Of a DNA stretch of 45,275 nt, positions 7,885-16,483 are shown piece after piece. Origin of the DNA: Oscillospiraceae bacterium (GTDB taxonomy: Bacteria > Bacillota > Clostridia > Oscillospirales > Oscillospiraceae); the NCBI GenBank assembly GCA_015068135.1, contig SVLB01000021.1:1-45275 (forward strand), read 5' to 3'. Within the stretch, counting starts at the first letter, position 1; every line of letters begins with the position of its first letter. Position numbers and translations under genes: made by a program. Under the pieces are notes generated by a model that saw only the letters and a program-made list of their open reading frames with translations, made no database searches and had not been told where the DNA came from.

Positions 7885-8679
7885 TCAGATCTGCAATCGG
7901 GACAAATGCTCTTTACGGTATTGCAGGGGGGTAATGCCCGTGATCTGCTTAAACCGGAAATTAAAATAGGGACGGCTTCCAAAGCCGCAGGCCTCCGCAA
8001 TGGCATCCATGGACAGCTCTCCCATCACCAGCATGGACTTTGCCGCGGAAATACGCCGGGCGGTAACATATTCTGCCGGGGTAGTACCAAAATAATCCCG
8101 AAATACCTTATGGAAATAGCTGCCGGATAGATTGACCACCCGGGCAAGGGTCTCCAGGTCCAGGGGCTCTGACAAATGGCTTCGGATATACTGCTCCACC
8201 GCACTCATGGCCTGGCGGTGGGCATAGGGAGCATCCTCCCGGGCTGAAGATCCCTGGCGGCTGATCGTATATACCAGCTCCAGGGCATACCCCAAAGCCA
8301 AAAACCGCTGACGGGGCTTGTTCTCCACATCCAGCCGCATAAGCTTATAGAACAGCTCCGGTACGGTTTCCAGGTCGCTGAGCTGGAAAGCATCGGGAAG
8401 CTCCTGCAAGAAGCTTGCCATCTCTGTATCCTTGGTCTGCAAATGCAGATACAGACACTTCATGGGAAGCTTACTGTAGCGGGTCTGCCCAGGCTTTGCA
8501 CAGATCACTGTTCCCCGTTCCAATGGGACGGGCTTATCGTTTATATAGCTCATACCGGTCTGGCGGTCCATAAAAAGCTCGATCTCGTAGCAATACACGA
8601 CCCTGGGATCGGAAACCGCCGCCCGGGGAAACTTTACCCGGGAATCAAATACGCCAAAGGACAGGACCTGAAGTTCCAT
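7885..8679 (-). CDS. AraC family transcriptional regulator
   Basis: 264 residues: an N-terminal cupin-like ligand domain (about 1-150) and a C-terminal pair of helix-turn-helices (about 165-262), including LETLARVVNLSGSYFHKVFRDYFG and MDAIAEACGFGSRPYFNFRFKQITGITPLQYR, the second being the classical AraC family signature. The start ATG at 8679 is close to a purine-rich site (GGGGGTAAGCC). The gene is divergent from the five-gene catabolic operon that begins at 8828, with a weak -35 box on that side, which fits an activator responding to the sugar released by the operon's glycosidases. The ligand is not identifiable. Confidence 0.92.
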   Translation of the reverse strand: MELQVLSFGVFDSRVKFPRAAVSDPRVVYCYEIELFMDRQTGMSYINDKPVPLERGTVICAKPGQTRYSKLPMKCLYLHLQTKDTEMASFLQELPDAFQLSDLETVPELFYKLMRLDVENKPRQRFLALGYALELVYTISRQGSSAREDAPYAHRQAMSAVEQYIRSHLSEPLDLETLARVVNLSGSYFHKVFRDYFGTTPAEYVTARRISAAKSMLVMGELSMDAIAEACGFGSRPYFNFRFKQITGITPLQYRKEHLSRLQI

Positions 8680-8731
8680 AGGCTTACCCCCTTATAGAAT
8701 AAGATTTCTAAAAAAATAATCAGGAATACCC

Positions 8732-8760
8732 TAGAATTTCAAATAAGAAATATATATAAT
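8732..8760 (+). promoter_or_regulatory. Probable activator-dependent promoter of the catabolic operon
   Basis: A good -10 box TATAAT (8755-8760) within TATATATAAT, but only TAGAAT (8732-8737) at the expected -35 position. This is typical of promoters needing an activator; the divergent AraC-type gene is the candidate. An AAAGGAA ribosome site and the ATG at 8828 follow. Confidence 0.55.
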
Positions 8761-8827
8761 GAGTATATTACAGCATTTTTGAAAATGCAACAATTTTTTC
8801 TGCCATGAATCAGAAAGGAACTCTGCC

Positions 8828-9502
8828 ATGAAAATCACCCATTTAGGTCAGGCCGGTCTGCTTTTTGAAACCGAAGCTTGCAAGGTCATGATCGACCCCT
8901 ACCTTTCCAATTGCGTCGTAAAGGTCAATCCCGCCAACTGGCGCAGACAGCCCATTGACGAATCGATTTTCGACATTCGTCCCGATGTACTGATCTTTAC
9001 CCACAACCATCTGGACCATTATGATCCGGAAACCGCAAAAAAGCTCCTGGACAAGCACAAGGGCATCACCGTGCTGGCACCCACCTCTGTTTGGAACGAG
9101 GTCCGCCAGGTGGCACCCGGCAACAACTATGTTCAGTTTGACCGCCACACCCGGTGGAGCGAGTTTGGTCTGCGCTTTGAGGCGGTAAAAGCCACCCACA
9201 GCGACCCCTACGCCATTGGCGTGATCCTCTCCGACGGTGAGAAGAAGTATTATATCACCGGCGACACCCTTTATAATGAAGAGATCTTCGGCGATCTGCC
9301 CCAGGGCCTGGACGTGGTATTCCTCCCCGTCAATGGCGTTGGCAACAATATGAACATGACCGATGCCGCGGATTTTTTCAAGAAAACCGGTGCAAAGCTG
9401 GCAGTTCCCCTACATACGGGTATGTTTGATACCCTGGATCCCAATGATTTCCCCATTCAAAGTAAAGTCATTCCCGAGATTTATAAGGAGGTAAAGGTAT
9501 GA
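8828..9502 (+). CDS. MBL-fold hydrolase, UlaG-like (probable sugar lactonase)
   Basis: 224 residues of metallo-beta-lactamase fold. The metal motif THNHLDHYD gives His59, His61, Asp63 and His64. Further ligands come from KATHSDP, TGDTLY and PLHTGMF. The overall pattern (LGQAGLLFET start, short length) is that of the UlaG-like group, whose named member hydrolyses L-ascorbate-6-phosphate lactone. It is first in an operon with a galactonate-dehydratase-like enzyme and an SDR dehydrogenase, so hydrolysis of an aldonolactone is a reasonable guess. The stop codon overlaps the next start by 4 nt (ATGA). There is no signal peptide, so it is cytoplasmic. Confidence 0.85.
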   Translation: MKITHLGQAGLLFETEACKVMIDPYLSNCVVKVNPANWRRQPIDESIFDIRPDVLIFTHNHLDHYDPETAKKLLDKHKGITVLAPTSVWNEVRQVAPGNNYVQFDRHTRWSEFGLRFEAVKATHSDPYAIGVILSDGEKKYYITGDTLYNEEIFGDLPQGLDVVFLPVNGVGNNMNMTDAADFFKKTGAKLAVPLHTGMFDTLDPNDFPIQSKVIPEIYKEVKV

Positions 9503-10659
9503 AGATCACAGACGTAAAAATTTTCACCGTAGACTGCTTCCGTACCAACTGGGTATTCGTGAAGGTCTACACCGACGAGGGCATTGACGGCGTTGGCGAA
9601 GCCACCCTGGAATACAAGGAAAAGGCCCTTTGGGGCGCTGTGGAGCACATCAAGGAAGCCATCGTGGGCAAGGACCCCAGAAACATTGAAGACATTTGGC
9701 ACGGCGTATACCGGGACGCTTACTGGCGTGGCGGTGCGGTGCTGATGAGCGCATTGAGCGCTGTGGAAATGGCCCTGTGGGACATCCTCGGCAAGAGCCT
9801 GAATGTGCCTGTGTATCAGCTGCTGGGCGGCAAGTGCCGGGACAAGGTTCGTATTTACATCAATGGCTGGTTTGCCGGTGCCAAAGAGCCTGAGGAGTTT
9901 GGTCAGAAGGCCAAGATCGCTGTGGAGCGTGGCGTGACCGCTATGAAGTGGGACCCCTTTGGCAAGAACTACATGGACATTTCCAACAAGGATCTTGACA
10001 AGGCTCTGCGGTGTGTGGATGCGGTGCGTTCCGCTGTGGGTCCTGAGGTGGATCTACTGATCGAAGGCCATGGCCGTTTCAATATCCCCACCGGTATTAA
10101 GATCGCCAAGGAGCTGGAGCAGTTTAAGCCCATGTTCTTTGAAGAGCCCGTGCCTCCCGATTCTCTGGAGGCTCTGAAGGCCGTCCGGGATAAGTCCCCC
10201 GTTGCCATTTCCGCAGGTGAGCGTCTGTACACCCGTTGGGATTACCGCCGCTTCTTTGATCTGATGCCTGCTGACTATATCCAGCCCGATATCTCCCATG
10301 CCGGCGGTATTATGGAGCTGAAGAAGATCTCCGCCGAGGCAGAGTGCCGCTACATCCCCTTCGCTCCCCACAATCCTTCCGGTCCCGTGGCCAACGCCGC
10401 GACTCTGCAGCTGGCTGCCTGCTGCAATAACTTCTGCATCCTGGAGATCATGAACGCCGATGTGACCTGGCGCAAGGATGTGACCACCGAAAGCCTCACC
10501 TATGAGGACGGATGCATTTTCATCCCCGACCGTCCCGGTCTCGGCATCGAGATCAACGAGGAAGCCTGCCTGGAGCATCCCTACAAGGTACATACTCTCC
10601 GCCACTACACCGGCGCATTGACAGACATTCGCCCCGCCAAGACAGAGTTTTACTTCTAA
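9499..10659 (+). CDS. Mandelate racemase/enolase superfamily sugar acid dehydratase (galactonate dehydratase-like)
   Basis: 386 residues: capping domain (about 1-120, including WRGGAVLMSALSAVEMALWDI) and TIM-barrel domain with Glu189, Glu215 and Glu241 as metal ligands and His191 and His291 as general acid and base (IEGHGRF, FFEEPVPP, SAGERLYTRW, APHNPSGP). Every position is offset by exactly six from the residues I recall for E. coli DgoD (183, 185, 209, 235, 285), so it belongs near D-galactonate dehydratase. It would turn an aldonate into a 2-keto-3-deoxy-aldonate. The first metal ligand is Glu where DgoD has Asp. AAGGAGG lies about 6 nt upstream. Exact sugar acid unknown. Confidence 0.88.
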   Translation: MKITDVKIFTVDCFRTNWVFVKVYTDEGIDGVGEATLEYKEKALWGAVEHIKEAIVGKDPRNIEDIWHGVYRDAYWRGGAVLMSALSAVEMALWDILGKSLNVPVYQLLGGKCRDKVRIYINGWFAGAKEPEEFGQKAKIAVERGVTAMKWDPFGKNYMDISNKDLDKALRCVDAVRSAVGPEVDLLIEGHGRFNIPTGIKIAKELEQFKPMFFEEPVPPDSLEALKAVRDKSPVAISAGERLYTRWDYRRFFDLMPADYIQPDISHAGGIMELKKISAEAECRYIPFAPHNPSGPVANAATLQLAACCNNFCILEIMNADVTWRKDVTTESLTYEDGCIFIPDRPGLGIEINEEACLEHPYKVHTLRHYTGALTDIRPAKTEFYF

Positions 10660-10669
10660 GAGGTACCTT

Positions 10670-12088
10670 ATGGAACGTAGAATGCAGAAAATCGGCAAAG
10701 TCCAGCCGAAATCTTCTCTGGAGATCAAGCATTCTAAAATTGGTCTTGGTTTTGAGAAGCTGGACCGGGATGTGTTTGATCCGGAAAAAGCCTACCCCTT
10801 TGTGGCCCAGAGTGGCGTAAAATGGGCAAGACTGCAGTCCGGCTGGCAGCGCACCGAAAAGGAAAAGGGCGTATACGATTTTGCCTGGCTGGATTCCATT
10901 GTGGACAATATGCTGGCCGTTGGCGTGGAGCCCTGGCTTTGCCTTTGCTACGGCAATGCTCTGTACTCCCCGGAGGCTGCAGAGCATTTTGGTGCCGTTG
11001 GATGTCCTCCCATTTACTCTGAGGAGGCCAAAGAGGGCTGGAAAAACTATGTGACCGCCACGGTGGCGCATTACAAGGGCCGCATCCATTACTACGAGGT
11101 ATGGAACGAGCCTGACGGCCCCTGGTGCTGGAAGAAGGGCGCAAATCCCATCGAACTGGGTGCGTTTACCATCGATACCGCCAAGCACTGCAAGGCGGCC
11201 GATCCCTCCTGCGAGGTCATCGGCTTCGCAACCTGCCGCACTGAGCGGTTTGGCTTTTTGGAGGAGCTGTGCCGCACCGGTGTTTGTGACTGCTTAGACG
11301 GCATCTCCTACCACTGCTATAAGATCCACGATCAGGAATTTGAGGACGTTTTCAACTTCTACGATGATCTGCGGAAGCGCTACAATCCCAAGCTCAAGAT
11401 CTTCCAGGGCGAAAGCGGCACCCAAAGCCGCCACGATGGCAACGGTGCCTTGCGGAAAGCCAGCTGGACGCCCACCAAGCAGGCCAAGTTTCTGCTTCGT
11501 CACCTGCTCATTGATATTGCCTGCGGTGTGGAGTTTACCTCCTATTTCTCCTGCATGGATATGATCGAGGCCCTCAACGGAGAAGTCGGAGATGTGGCCT
11601 CCTACCTGGATTTCGGCTATTTCGGTGTGGTCGGTGCGGACTTTGACGAAAACGGCCGCGCCACCGGCGAGTACAGCCCCAAGGAATCCTTCACTGCATT
11701 GCAAACTCTGTGCAGTATTTTCCACGGAGACTTTGAACTGCTCCCCTTCCCCTGTGAGGGAGTCGTACAGCACTCTATGTGGATGTGGGGGCCGGATTAT
11801 GATTTTAAGAATGCCAGAAGCTACGGCTTTCGCAAGCCCAACGGCTCCCGGGGTCTTGTCTACTGGAATTCAGACAGCAATATTCTCACCCAGACCTATG
11901 ACGGCACCGTTTCCCTGCGGATCACGCCTTCCCGGGTACCGGATCTGAAGCTGGTGGATCTGCTCACCGGAGATATTTATGCGATCCCCGAAACCATGGT
12001 CGTTCCCGACGGTCAGTTCCTTATTCTGAAGAATTTGCCCATCCGGGATTATCCCCTGCTGCTGACCAGCGGTGATTTCTTAGCTTAA
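10670..12088 (+). CDS. Clan GH-A glycoside hydrolase, GH39-like
   Basis: 472 residues with a TIM-barrel hydrolase of the GH39 (beta-xylosidase/iduronidase) type. The acid/base Glu147 lies in YYEVWNEPDG and the probable nucleophile Glu248 in IFQGESGTQ. A small beta-rich C-terminal domain follows (about 390-472: RSYGFRKPNGSRGLVYW ... LKLVDLLTGDIYAIPE). There is no signal peptide, so it acts on imported oligosaccharides or glycosides. It lies 10 nt after the dehydratase gene with AAGAGG before the ATG. Together with the clan-A enzyme at the end of the operon it should supply the monosaccharide that the SDR, lactonase and dehydratase then process. The substrate could be a xyloside, a galactoside or an unusual glycoside. 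Confidence 0.82.
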   Translation: MERRMQKIGKVQPKSSLEIKHSKIGLGFEKLDRDVFDPEKAYPFVAQSGVKWARLQSGWQRTEKEKGVYDFAWLDSIVDNMLAVGVEPWLCLCYGNALYSPEAAEHFGAVGCPPIYSEEAKEGWKNYVTATVAHYKGRIHYYEVWNEPDGPWCWKKGANPIELGAFTIDTAKHCKAADPSCEVIGFATCRTERFGFLEELCRTGVCDCLDGISYHCYKIHDQEFEDVFNFYDDLRKRYNPKLKIFQGESGTQSRHDGNGALRKASWTPTKQAKFLLRHLLIDIACGVEFTSYFSCMDMIEALNGEVGDVASYLDFGYFGVVGADFDENGRATGEYSPKESFTALQTLCSIFHGDFELLPFPCEGVVQHSMWMWGPDYDFKNARSYGFRKPNGSRGLVYWNSDSNILTQTYDGTVSLRITPSRVPDLKLVDLLTGDIYAIPETMVVPDGQFLILKNLPIRDYPLLLTSGDFLA

Positions 12089-12102
12089 AGGAGTAATTTA
12101 CC

Positions 12103-12909
12103 ATGAAAAAATCTGTATTTGTTACCGGCGGCACTTCCGGCACCGGCTTTGCCACCTGTGAGAAGTTTGCCCAGGCCGGTTATAACGTTTTTATGTGCAG
12201 CCGCAGTGCTGAGCGTGCCCAGGAGGCCGCAGAAAAGATCGCCGCCAAGTACGGTGTCCACGCCAAGGGCTATGGCCTGGGCATCCGGGATGAGGAAGCG
12301 GTCAAGGCCGTCTTTGCCGATATTGATGCCCAGGACTGCTTTGTGGAAACCGTAGTCCTCAACGCTGCCAACATGGGCTTTGGCAATAATCCTGCCAAGG
12401 GTCTTGACTTCTTTGAGCAGTCCATTGAGGAATTCCATGAGGTTTTTGAGACCAACCTGGTTTGGAACTTCATGATCGTCCGTCAGGCGGCCATCCGTAT
12501 GAGAGAGCATGGCAAGGGCGCCATCGTCTTTATCAGCTCCAACACCGCCTACCGCGCCATTCCCAACCGGGCAGCCTACTCTGCCTCCAAGGGCGGCATC
12601 AACAGCCTGAGCAAGTGTCTGGCTGTGGATCTGGGGCAGTATGGCATCCGTTCCAACGTGGTCCTGCCCGGCACCATTAAGACTGAGCGTTGGGTGAATA
12701 TGGGCAATACCCGGATCGTGGACGGCGGCTTTACCCCCATCGGGGATATTTCCGATTTCGAGGACATTGCCAATGCCGCCTTCTATTTGGGAACGGATAT
12801 GGCAAAGAATGTCACCGGCACCGAGCTGACTGTAGACGGCGGTATGACCTGCCAGCTGTATCCCCAGCTTCTGAATGTTCTGAAGAAAGAAAAACTGGAG
12901 CAGCAGTAA
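12103..12909 (+). CDS. SDR family NAD(P)-dependent oxidoreductase
   Basis: 268 residues of the classical short-chain dehydrogenase type: nucleotide-binding TGGTSGTG at 8-15, NAA-N at 87-90, catalytic Ser145/Ser146 region, Tyr159 and Lys163 (YSASK), and the C-terminal LTVDGG of the family. In the operon it is the only redox enzyme, so it may oxidise the released sugar to its lactone, the step before the UlaG-like enzyme. Keto-sugar reduction is the alternative. Cofactor choice cannot be assigned with confidence, though CSRS after the second strand (31-35) has basic character compatible with NADP. AAAGGAG precedes the ATG by 8 nt. Confidence 0.88.
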   Translation: MKKSVFVTGGTSGTGFATCEKFAQAGYNVFMCSRSAERAQEAAEKIAAKYGVHAKGYGLGIRDEEAVKAVFADIDAQDCFVETVVLNAANMGFGNNPAKGLDFFEQSIEEFHEVFETNLVWNFMIVRQAAIRMREHGKGAIVFISSNTAYRAIPNRAAYSASKGGINSLSKCLAVDLGQYGIRSNVVLPGTIKTERWVNMGNTRIVDGGFTPIGDISDFEDIANAAFYLGTDMAKNVTGTELTVDGGMTCQLYPQLLNVLKKEKLEQQ

Positions 12910-12947
12910 TAGAGTATACCAATCATACAGGATAAGGAGTTGTCATT

Positions 12948-14957
12948 ATGTCTAACTACTTCCCCACACCTGCCTATTACGACAGAATGCCCATTGATAT
13001 CTCCTTTGTATTTGAAAAGGACTGTCCCGCCGGCAACCACGGCTTTTTGAAGGTTGACGGTGAGAATTTCCGCTTTGAGGACGGCTCCCTGGGTAAGTTC
13101 TGGGGTGTTATCTTCAACGGTGCGGCTTGTTTTCCCACCCATGAATATGCCGACAAGGTAGCAAACCGCCTGGCTATGGCCGGTGTGAACATGGTACGCT
13201 TCCATCAGATGGATGGCGAGTGGCATCGGCCCAATCTGTATCAGATGTATGCCGGTCCCATGATCACCACCACCCGCAAGCTCTGCGAGGAGTCCATGGA
13301 ACGGCTGGACTACCTGATCAGCGCCCTGAAGAAGCGGGGCATTTACATCAGTGTGGATATGAAGACCTTTCGGAAATATAAGGCCGGTGACGGCGTAAAG
13401 TTTGCCGATCTTATGGAAGATACCGCCCGCGGTTACAGTATGTATGACCCGGTTATGATCGATCTGCAGAAGGAGTTCTGCACCCAGTTCTGGAATCACT
13501 ACAATCCCTATACGGAGCTTTGCTACAAGGATGACCCGGTGTTTGCCACCTGCAATATCGTCAACGAAAACGATTTGTTCATGGACTACTCCGGCAGAAT
13601 CCGCTATCACCGCATCCCCTACTACGATGATATGTTCCGGGATCTGTTCGCCCAGTGGCTGAAGGAAGCGGGCATTACCGATTACGATCCCTATAACTGC
13701 CCTCTGTACAGCAAGGACGAGCCCATGGTCACCTTCCGCAAGGTCCTGACCGAGCGATTCTATCTGACCATGCGCCAGCATCTGCTGGATCTTGGGGTCA
13801 AGATCCCCATAAGCGGCACCAACTGGCTCAAGAGTGATGCTATGGTCCAGGCTTCCGCAGTGAACGATTTTACCGATCATCACTATTATTTCTACGACTG
13901 GAGCTGGGGCGAGTTTGAGAAGACCACCTTCCACCGCTCCATTACCAGTCTGCCCTGCCAGCTTATCGGCATGGCCCGCTCCAAGCTGGCAAACAAGCCC
14001 TCCTTCATGACCGAGTGGGACGTTCCCTGGCCCAACTCTTACCGTGCTGAGGGTGCTCCCTATTTTGCCGCTCTGGCCTGCCTGCAGAACATCTCCGGCA
14101 TGGTCATCCACACCTATTCCTATGGCACCTTCACCGACCGGATCGACCGGATCGGCAAGGAAAGCTGCTCCCCCACCCTGGGCGGTGTTCCCTACCGTGA
14201 GGGCATCTTCTCCTGCTGGAATGACCCTGCCAAGTTTGGTCTGTTCTATCACAGCTGTCTGATGATGCGCCGCGGTGATGTAAGCCCTGCCAAAAAAATG
14301 GTCGGCCTTACCGTTGACCATCCCGCTGCCCGCTACTTTGAGAAGTACCGTCCCATGATCGAGCGGCACCGGGTCTGCTCCGTTGTGGACGACACCACCG
14401 GTGTGGACGAGGTTCACGAGGATACCTGGGATTATCCCGAGGAAAATCCCAACATCATCGAATCCGATACCGGCGAGCTGTACCGTGATGTAAAGAAGCG
14501 CATCGGTATCATCGATTCTCCCCGTACCAAGATCGCCTACGGCTTCTTGGGCAAGACCGGTCCCGTGCAAATGAAGCGGGGCGATCTGAACATCAACCTC
14601 AACAATATGGGCATTGATTGCTACACGGACTTTGCCGTTGTGGCACTGTCCAGTCTCAATGACGATCCCATCGAGAAGTCCAATCATATGCTCCTTTCCA
14701 CCATTGGTCGTGCCCGGAACACCGGTGCCCAGTTCGACGGTGAGAAGCTCATCGACTTTGGTCATGCTCCCATTGTTTCCGAGGTGATCGATGCCAAGAT
14801 CCGCATCCGTACCGACCATAAGGATCTGCGGGTTTGGGCCGTGAACAACGACGGCTACTACCAGGGCTGGCTCCAGTCCACCTGGGAGGACGGGTGGCTC
14901 AGCTTCCATGTGGGTCCCCAGTACCCTGCCAACTACTATCTGATCCAGGGCGAATAA
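12948..14957 (+). CDS. Large clan GH-A (GH5-like) glycoside hydrolase of uncertain family
   Basis: 669 residues. The N-terminal half is a TIM-barrel glycosidase: FWGVIFNGAACFPTHEYADKVANRLAMAGVNMVRFHQMDGEW is a GH5-like opening, Glu207 in NIVNENDLF is the likely acid/base and Glu356 in FMTEWDVPWPN the likely nucleophile. The barrel is followed by about 250 residues of beta-rich sequence (KMVGLTVDHPAARYF, then KTKIAYG-type strands) resembling the accessory domains of large clan-A enzymes. There is no signal peptide. It is last in the operon, 38 nt after the SDR gene, with AAGGAG upstream. I cannot place it in a CAZy family, and it may belong to an uncharacterised one. Its stop is 2 bp before a MITE. 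Confidence 0.75.
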   Translation: MSNYFPTPAYYDRMPIDISFVFEKDCPAGNHGFLKVDGENFRFEDGSLGKFWGVIFNGAACFPTHEYADKVANRLAMAGVNMVRFHQMDGEWHRPNLYQMYAGPMITTTRKLCEESMERLDYLISALKKRGIYISVDMKTFRKYKAGDGVKFADLMEDTARGYSMYDPVMIDLQKEFCTQFWNHYNPYTELCYKDDPVFATCNIVNENDLFMDYSGRIRYHRIPYYDDMFRDLFAQWLKEAGITDYDPYNCPLYSKDEPMVTFRKVLTERFYLTMRQHLLDLGVKIPISGTNWLKSDAMVQASAVNDFTDHHYYFYDWSWGEFEKTTFHRSITSLPCQLIGMARSKLANKPSFMTEWDVPWPNSYRAEGAPYFAALACLQNISGMVIHTYSYGTFTDRIDRIGKESCSPTLGGVPYREGIFSCWNDPAKFGLFYHSCLMMRRGDVSPAKKMVGLTVDHPAARYFEKYRPMIERHRVCSVVDDTTGVDEVHEDTWDYPEENPNIIESDTGELYRDVKKRIGIIDSPRTKIAYGFLGKTGPVQMKRGDLNINLNNMGIDCYTDFAVVALSSLNDDPIEKSNHMLLSTIGRARNTGAQFDGEKLIDFGHAPIVSEVIDAKIRIRTDHKDLRVWAVNNDGYYQGWLQSTWEDGWLSFHVGPQYPANYYLIQGE

Positions 14958-14959
14958 AT

Positions 14960-15141
14960 GGGGCTGTCTCACTGGATTGAAAACGCTTGTGTATACTGTA
15001 GGGACACCCGTCCTCGGGTGTCCGGGAGGTAAAAATAGCGCAAAATCTGCAAGAAATATGCAGATTTTGCGCTATTTTTTTATTTTGGTTGCGGTCACCT
15101 CGGGAGAGGTGACCCTACGAAAAACATTTTGAGACAGCCCC
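14960..15141. mobile_element. 182-bp MITE-like element
   Basis: Perfect 12-bp terminal inverted repeats GGGGCTGTCTCA (14960-14971) and TGAGACAGCCCC (15130-15141). Inside are a 9-bp hairpin (15002-15010 with 15015-15023), a perfect 21-bp hairpin (15031-15051 with 15059-15079) and another 9-bp hairpin (15093-15101 with 15106-15114); GTAGGG (14998) pairs with CCCTAC (15113). There is no reading frame. It fills almost exactly the gap between two convergent stop codons. No clear target duplication is visible. The ends look like those of a DNA transposon acting in trans, whose family I do not assign. Confidence 0.8.
15031..15079. terminator. Bidirectional terminator inside the MITE
   Basis: A 21-bp perfect stem with a 7-nt loop, flanked by A5 on the left and T6 on the right, so it works in both directions. 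It probably ends both the catabolic operon and the DUF4097 operon. Confidence 0.8.
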
Positions 15142-15143
15142 TT

Positions 15144-15944
15144 TTACTTTTCATCTATCTGGTCCAAGGTAATTCGGATATCACCTGTGGTGGCTTTCAG
15201 GCTGCAGGGGCCACCAGCTTCGCTTTGGGGTACGTTTACACTGCCCGTGGTCGTCTTTGCTGTAAACTGTTTTGGTGACAGCAGGAAACCTGTAATGTCT
15301 CCTGTGGTGGTTTCGATCTCCAGTTCTCCGGCATCACATTGGTGCAGCTTGATATCACCGGTGGTTCCCTTTGCCTTCAGCAGTTCCTGCGCAATGACGT
15401 TTTGAAGAACAATATCTCCCGTTGTTGCCTTTACGTTCAGGTTTTTGCAGGAAATATGGGATAGCTTCATATCACCTGTGGTCAAATTCAGCTCCATCTG
15501 CTGTGCAGTTAGATTTTTTGCGCTGATATCTCCGGTGGTCAGCTTTGTTTCAATGGTATTATACGCCTTTTCCGGGACCGCCACTGTTATTTTGGTTTTC
15601 CCAAAGTGGATTCCCATGCGCTCATACCACTTGGTCGTGTCCGCAAGCCGGATCGTCAACGTGCCGTTTTCCACGGAAACAAGGTGCTTCCGCTTCGTTT
15701 CCTCTTTGCAAATCACGGTAGTTTTCCCGTCAGCAGAGGGAATGATCTCCACATCGCTGGTTTGGGTGTGGATGGATATATTTTCGTAGACTTCCCGGAT
15801 CTCATACGTATTGGTTTCATAATGAACCGTAGATAGTTTTGTAAAATCCCAATCAAGCGCCATCATAACACCTCCAAAAATCAAACACCCCAAAAGGAGC
15901 ATGGACGCGGCAGCTGTCAGCCAAATCTTTGTCCTTCTGGCCAT
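15144..15944 (-). CDS. DUF4097 family beta-strand repeat protein, membrane-anchored
   Basis: 266 residues. An N-terminal membrane span (about 9-29: IWLTAAASMLLLGCLIFGGVMMAL) is followed by an extracytoplasmic domain with repeated T-T-G-D-I turns (TTGDISAKNL, TTGDMKLSHI, TTGDIVLQNV, TTGDIKLHQC, TTGDITGFLL, TTGSVNVPQ, TTGDIRITL), the hallmark of DUF4097 single-stranded beta-helix proteins. The ATG at 15944 follows AAAGGGGAATGG and overlaps the previous stop by one base. It is third in an operon with PadR and DUF1700, a common Firmicutes arrangement tied to envelope stress in some species. The biochemical role is unknown. Confidence 0.9.
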   Translation of the reverse strand: MARRTKIWLTAAASMLLLGCLIFGGVMMALDWDFTKLSTVHYETNTYEIREVYENISIHTQTSDVEIIPSADGKTTVICKEETKRKHLVSVENGTLTIRLADTTKWYERMGIHFGKTKITVAVPEKAYNTIETKLTTGDISAKNLTAQQMELNLTTGDMKLSHISCKNLNVKATTGDIVLQNVIAQELLKAKGTTGDIKLHQCDAGELEIETTTGDITGFLLSPKQFTAKTTTGSVNVPQSEAGGPCSLKATTGDIRITLDQIDEK

Positions 15945-16483
15945 TATCCATTCCCCTTTCCGGTAAACAGTTTGCGGCTCAGAAACCAGGTTCCTTTGGT
16001 AACCGCCTTACAGCCATACAGTGTGAAAATACTCAGTCCGCCGCAGATCAGACCTGCCGCGATCATAGCCGTTCCGGGTAGGCCATAGCCGCTCACAGCA
16101 TAGGCAATGCCGCTGACCGTACTGCCAACGCAAGTGCCGATCAAAGCCACGAAAATCGCCCATACAGAAACGATCAGAGAAAAGATAACCGCTGCTGTGG
16201 CAATCAGCAGGGACAGCCAGATAGGAGAACCCAAAATCAGGCAGAGGAGCTGCCACGGTTTCCAGGTTCTTCCATGTTTTGCAGCAGTGAGAGGCTCTGC
16301 ATCTTCCGGTTCTTCCCTCTCATCCATAGGTGCAACAGCCGCCACAGCCTCCGCCTCCGAAAGGCCCTCCTCCATGCGGTCATCGATCATTTCCCCATAA
16401 AAGGCAATACGTTCTTCCCGTTCCTCCGGGGGTAGATCCTGAAAACGCTTCTTCAGTTCCTCCAAAAACTCATTTTTGGTCAT
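15944..16483 (-). CDS. DUF1700/HAAS domain membrane protein
   Basis: 179 residues. The first about 50 residues form the HAAS signature (NEFLEELKKRFQDLPPEERE, then YGEMIDDRMEEGLSEAEAV). About three to four membrane spans follow (ILGSPIWLSLLIATAAVIFSLIVSVWAIFVALIGTCVG ... GTAMIAAGLICGGLSIFTLYGC). I start at the ATG at 16483, because GGGGGG lies 6 nt upstream; the frame continues open further upstream but without a site. The start lies 14 nt inside the PadR gene, so translation is coupled. HAAS domains usually partner a PadR regulator encoded next door, as here. Confidence 0.9.
   Translation of the reverse strand: MTKNEFLEELKKRFQDLPPEEREERIAFYGEMIDDRMEEGLSEAEAVAAVAPMDEREEPEDAEPLTAAKHGRTWKPWQLLCLILGSPIWLSLLIATAAVIFSLIVSVWAIFVALIGTCVGSTVSGIAYAVSGYGLPGTAMIAAGLICGGLSIFTLYGCKAVTKGTWFLSRKLFTGKGNG

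Noticed and set aside
12783..14972. 729-codon minus-strand frame opposite the clan-A hydrolase
   Set aside because: Shadow of the real + strand gene, low-complexity composition, no ribosome site; it also runs into the MITE.
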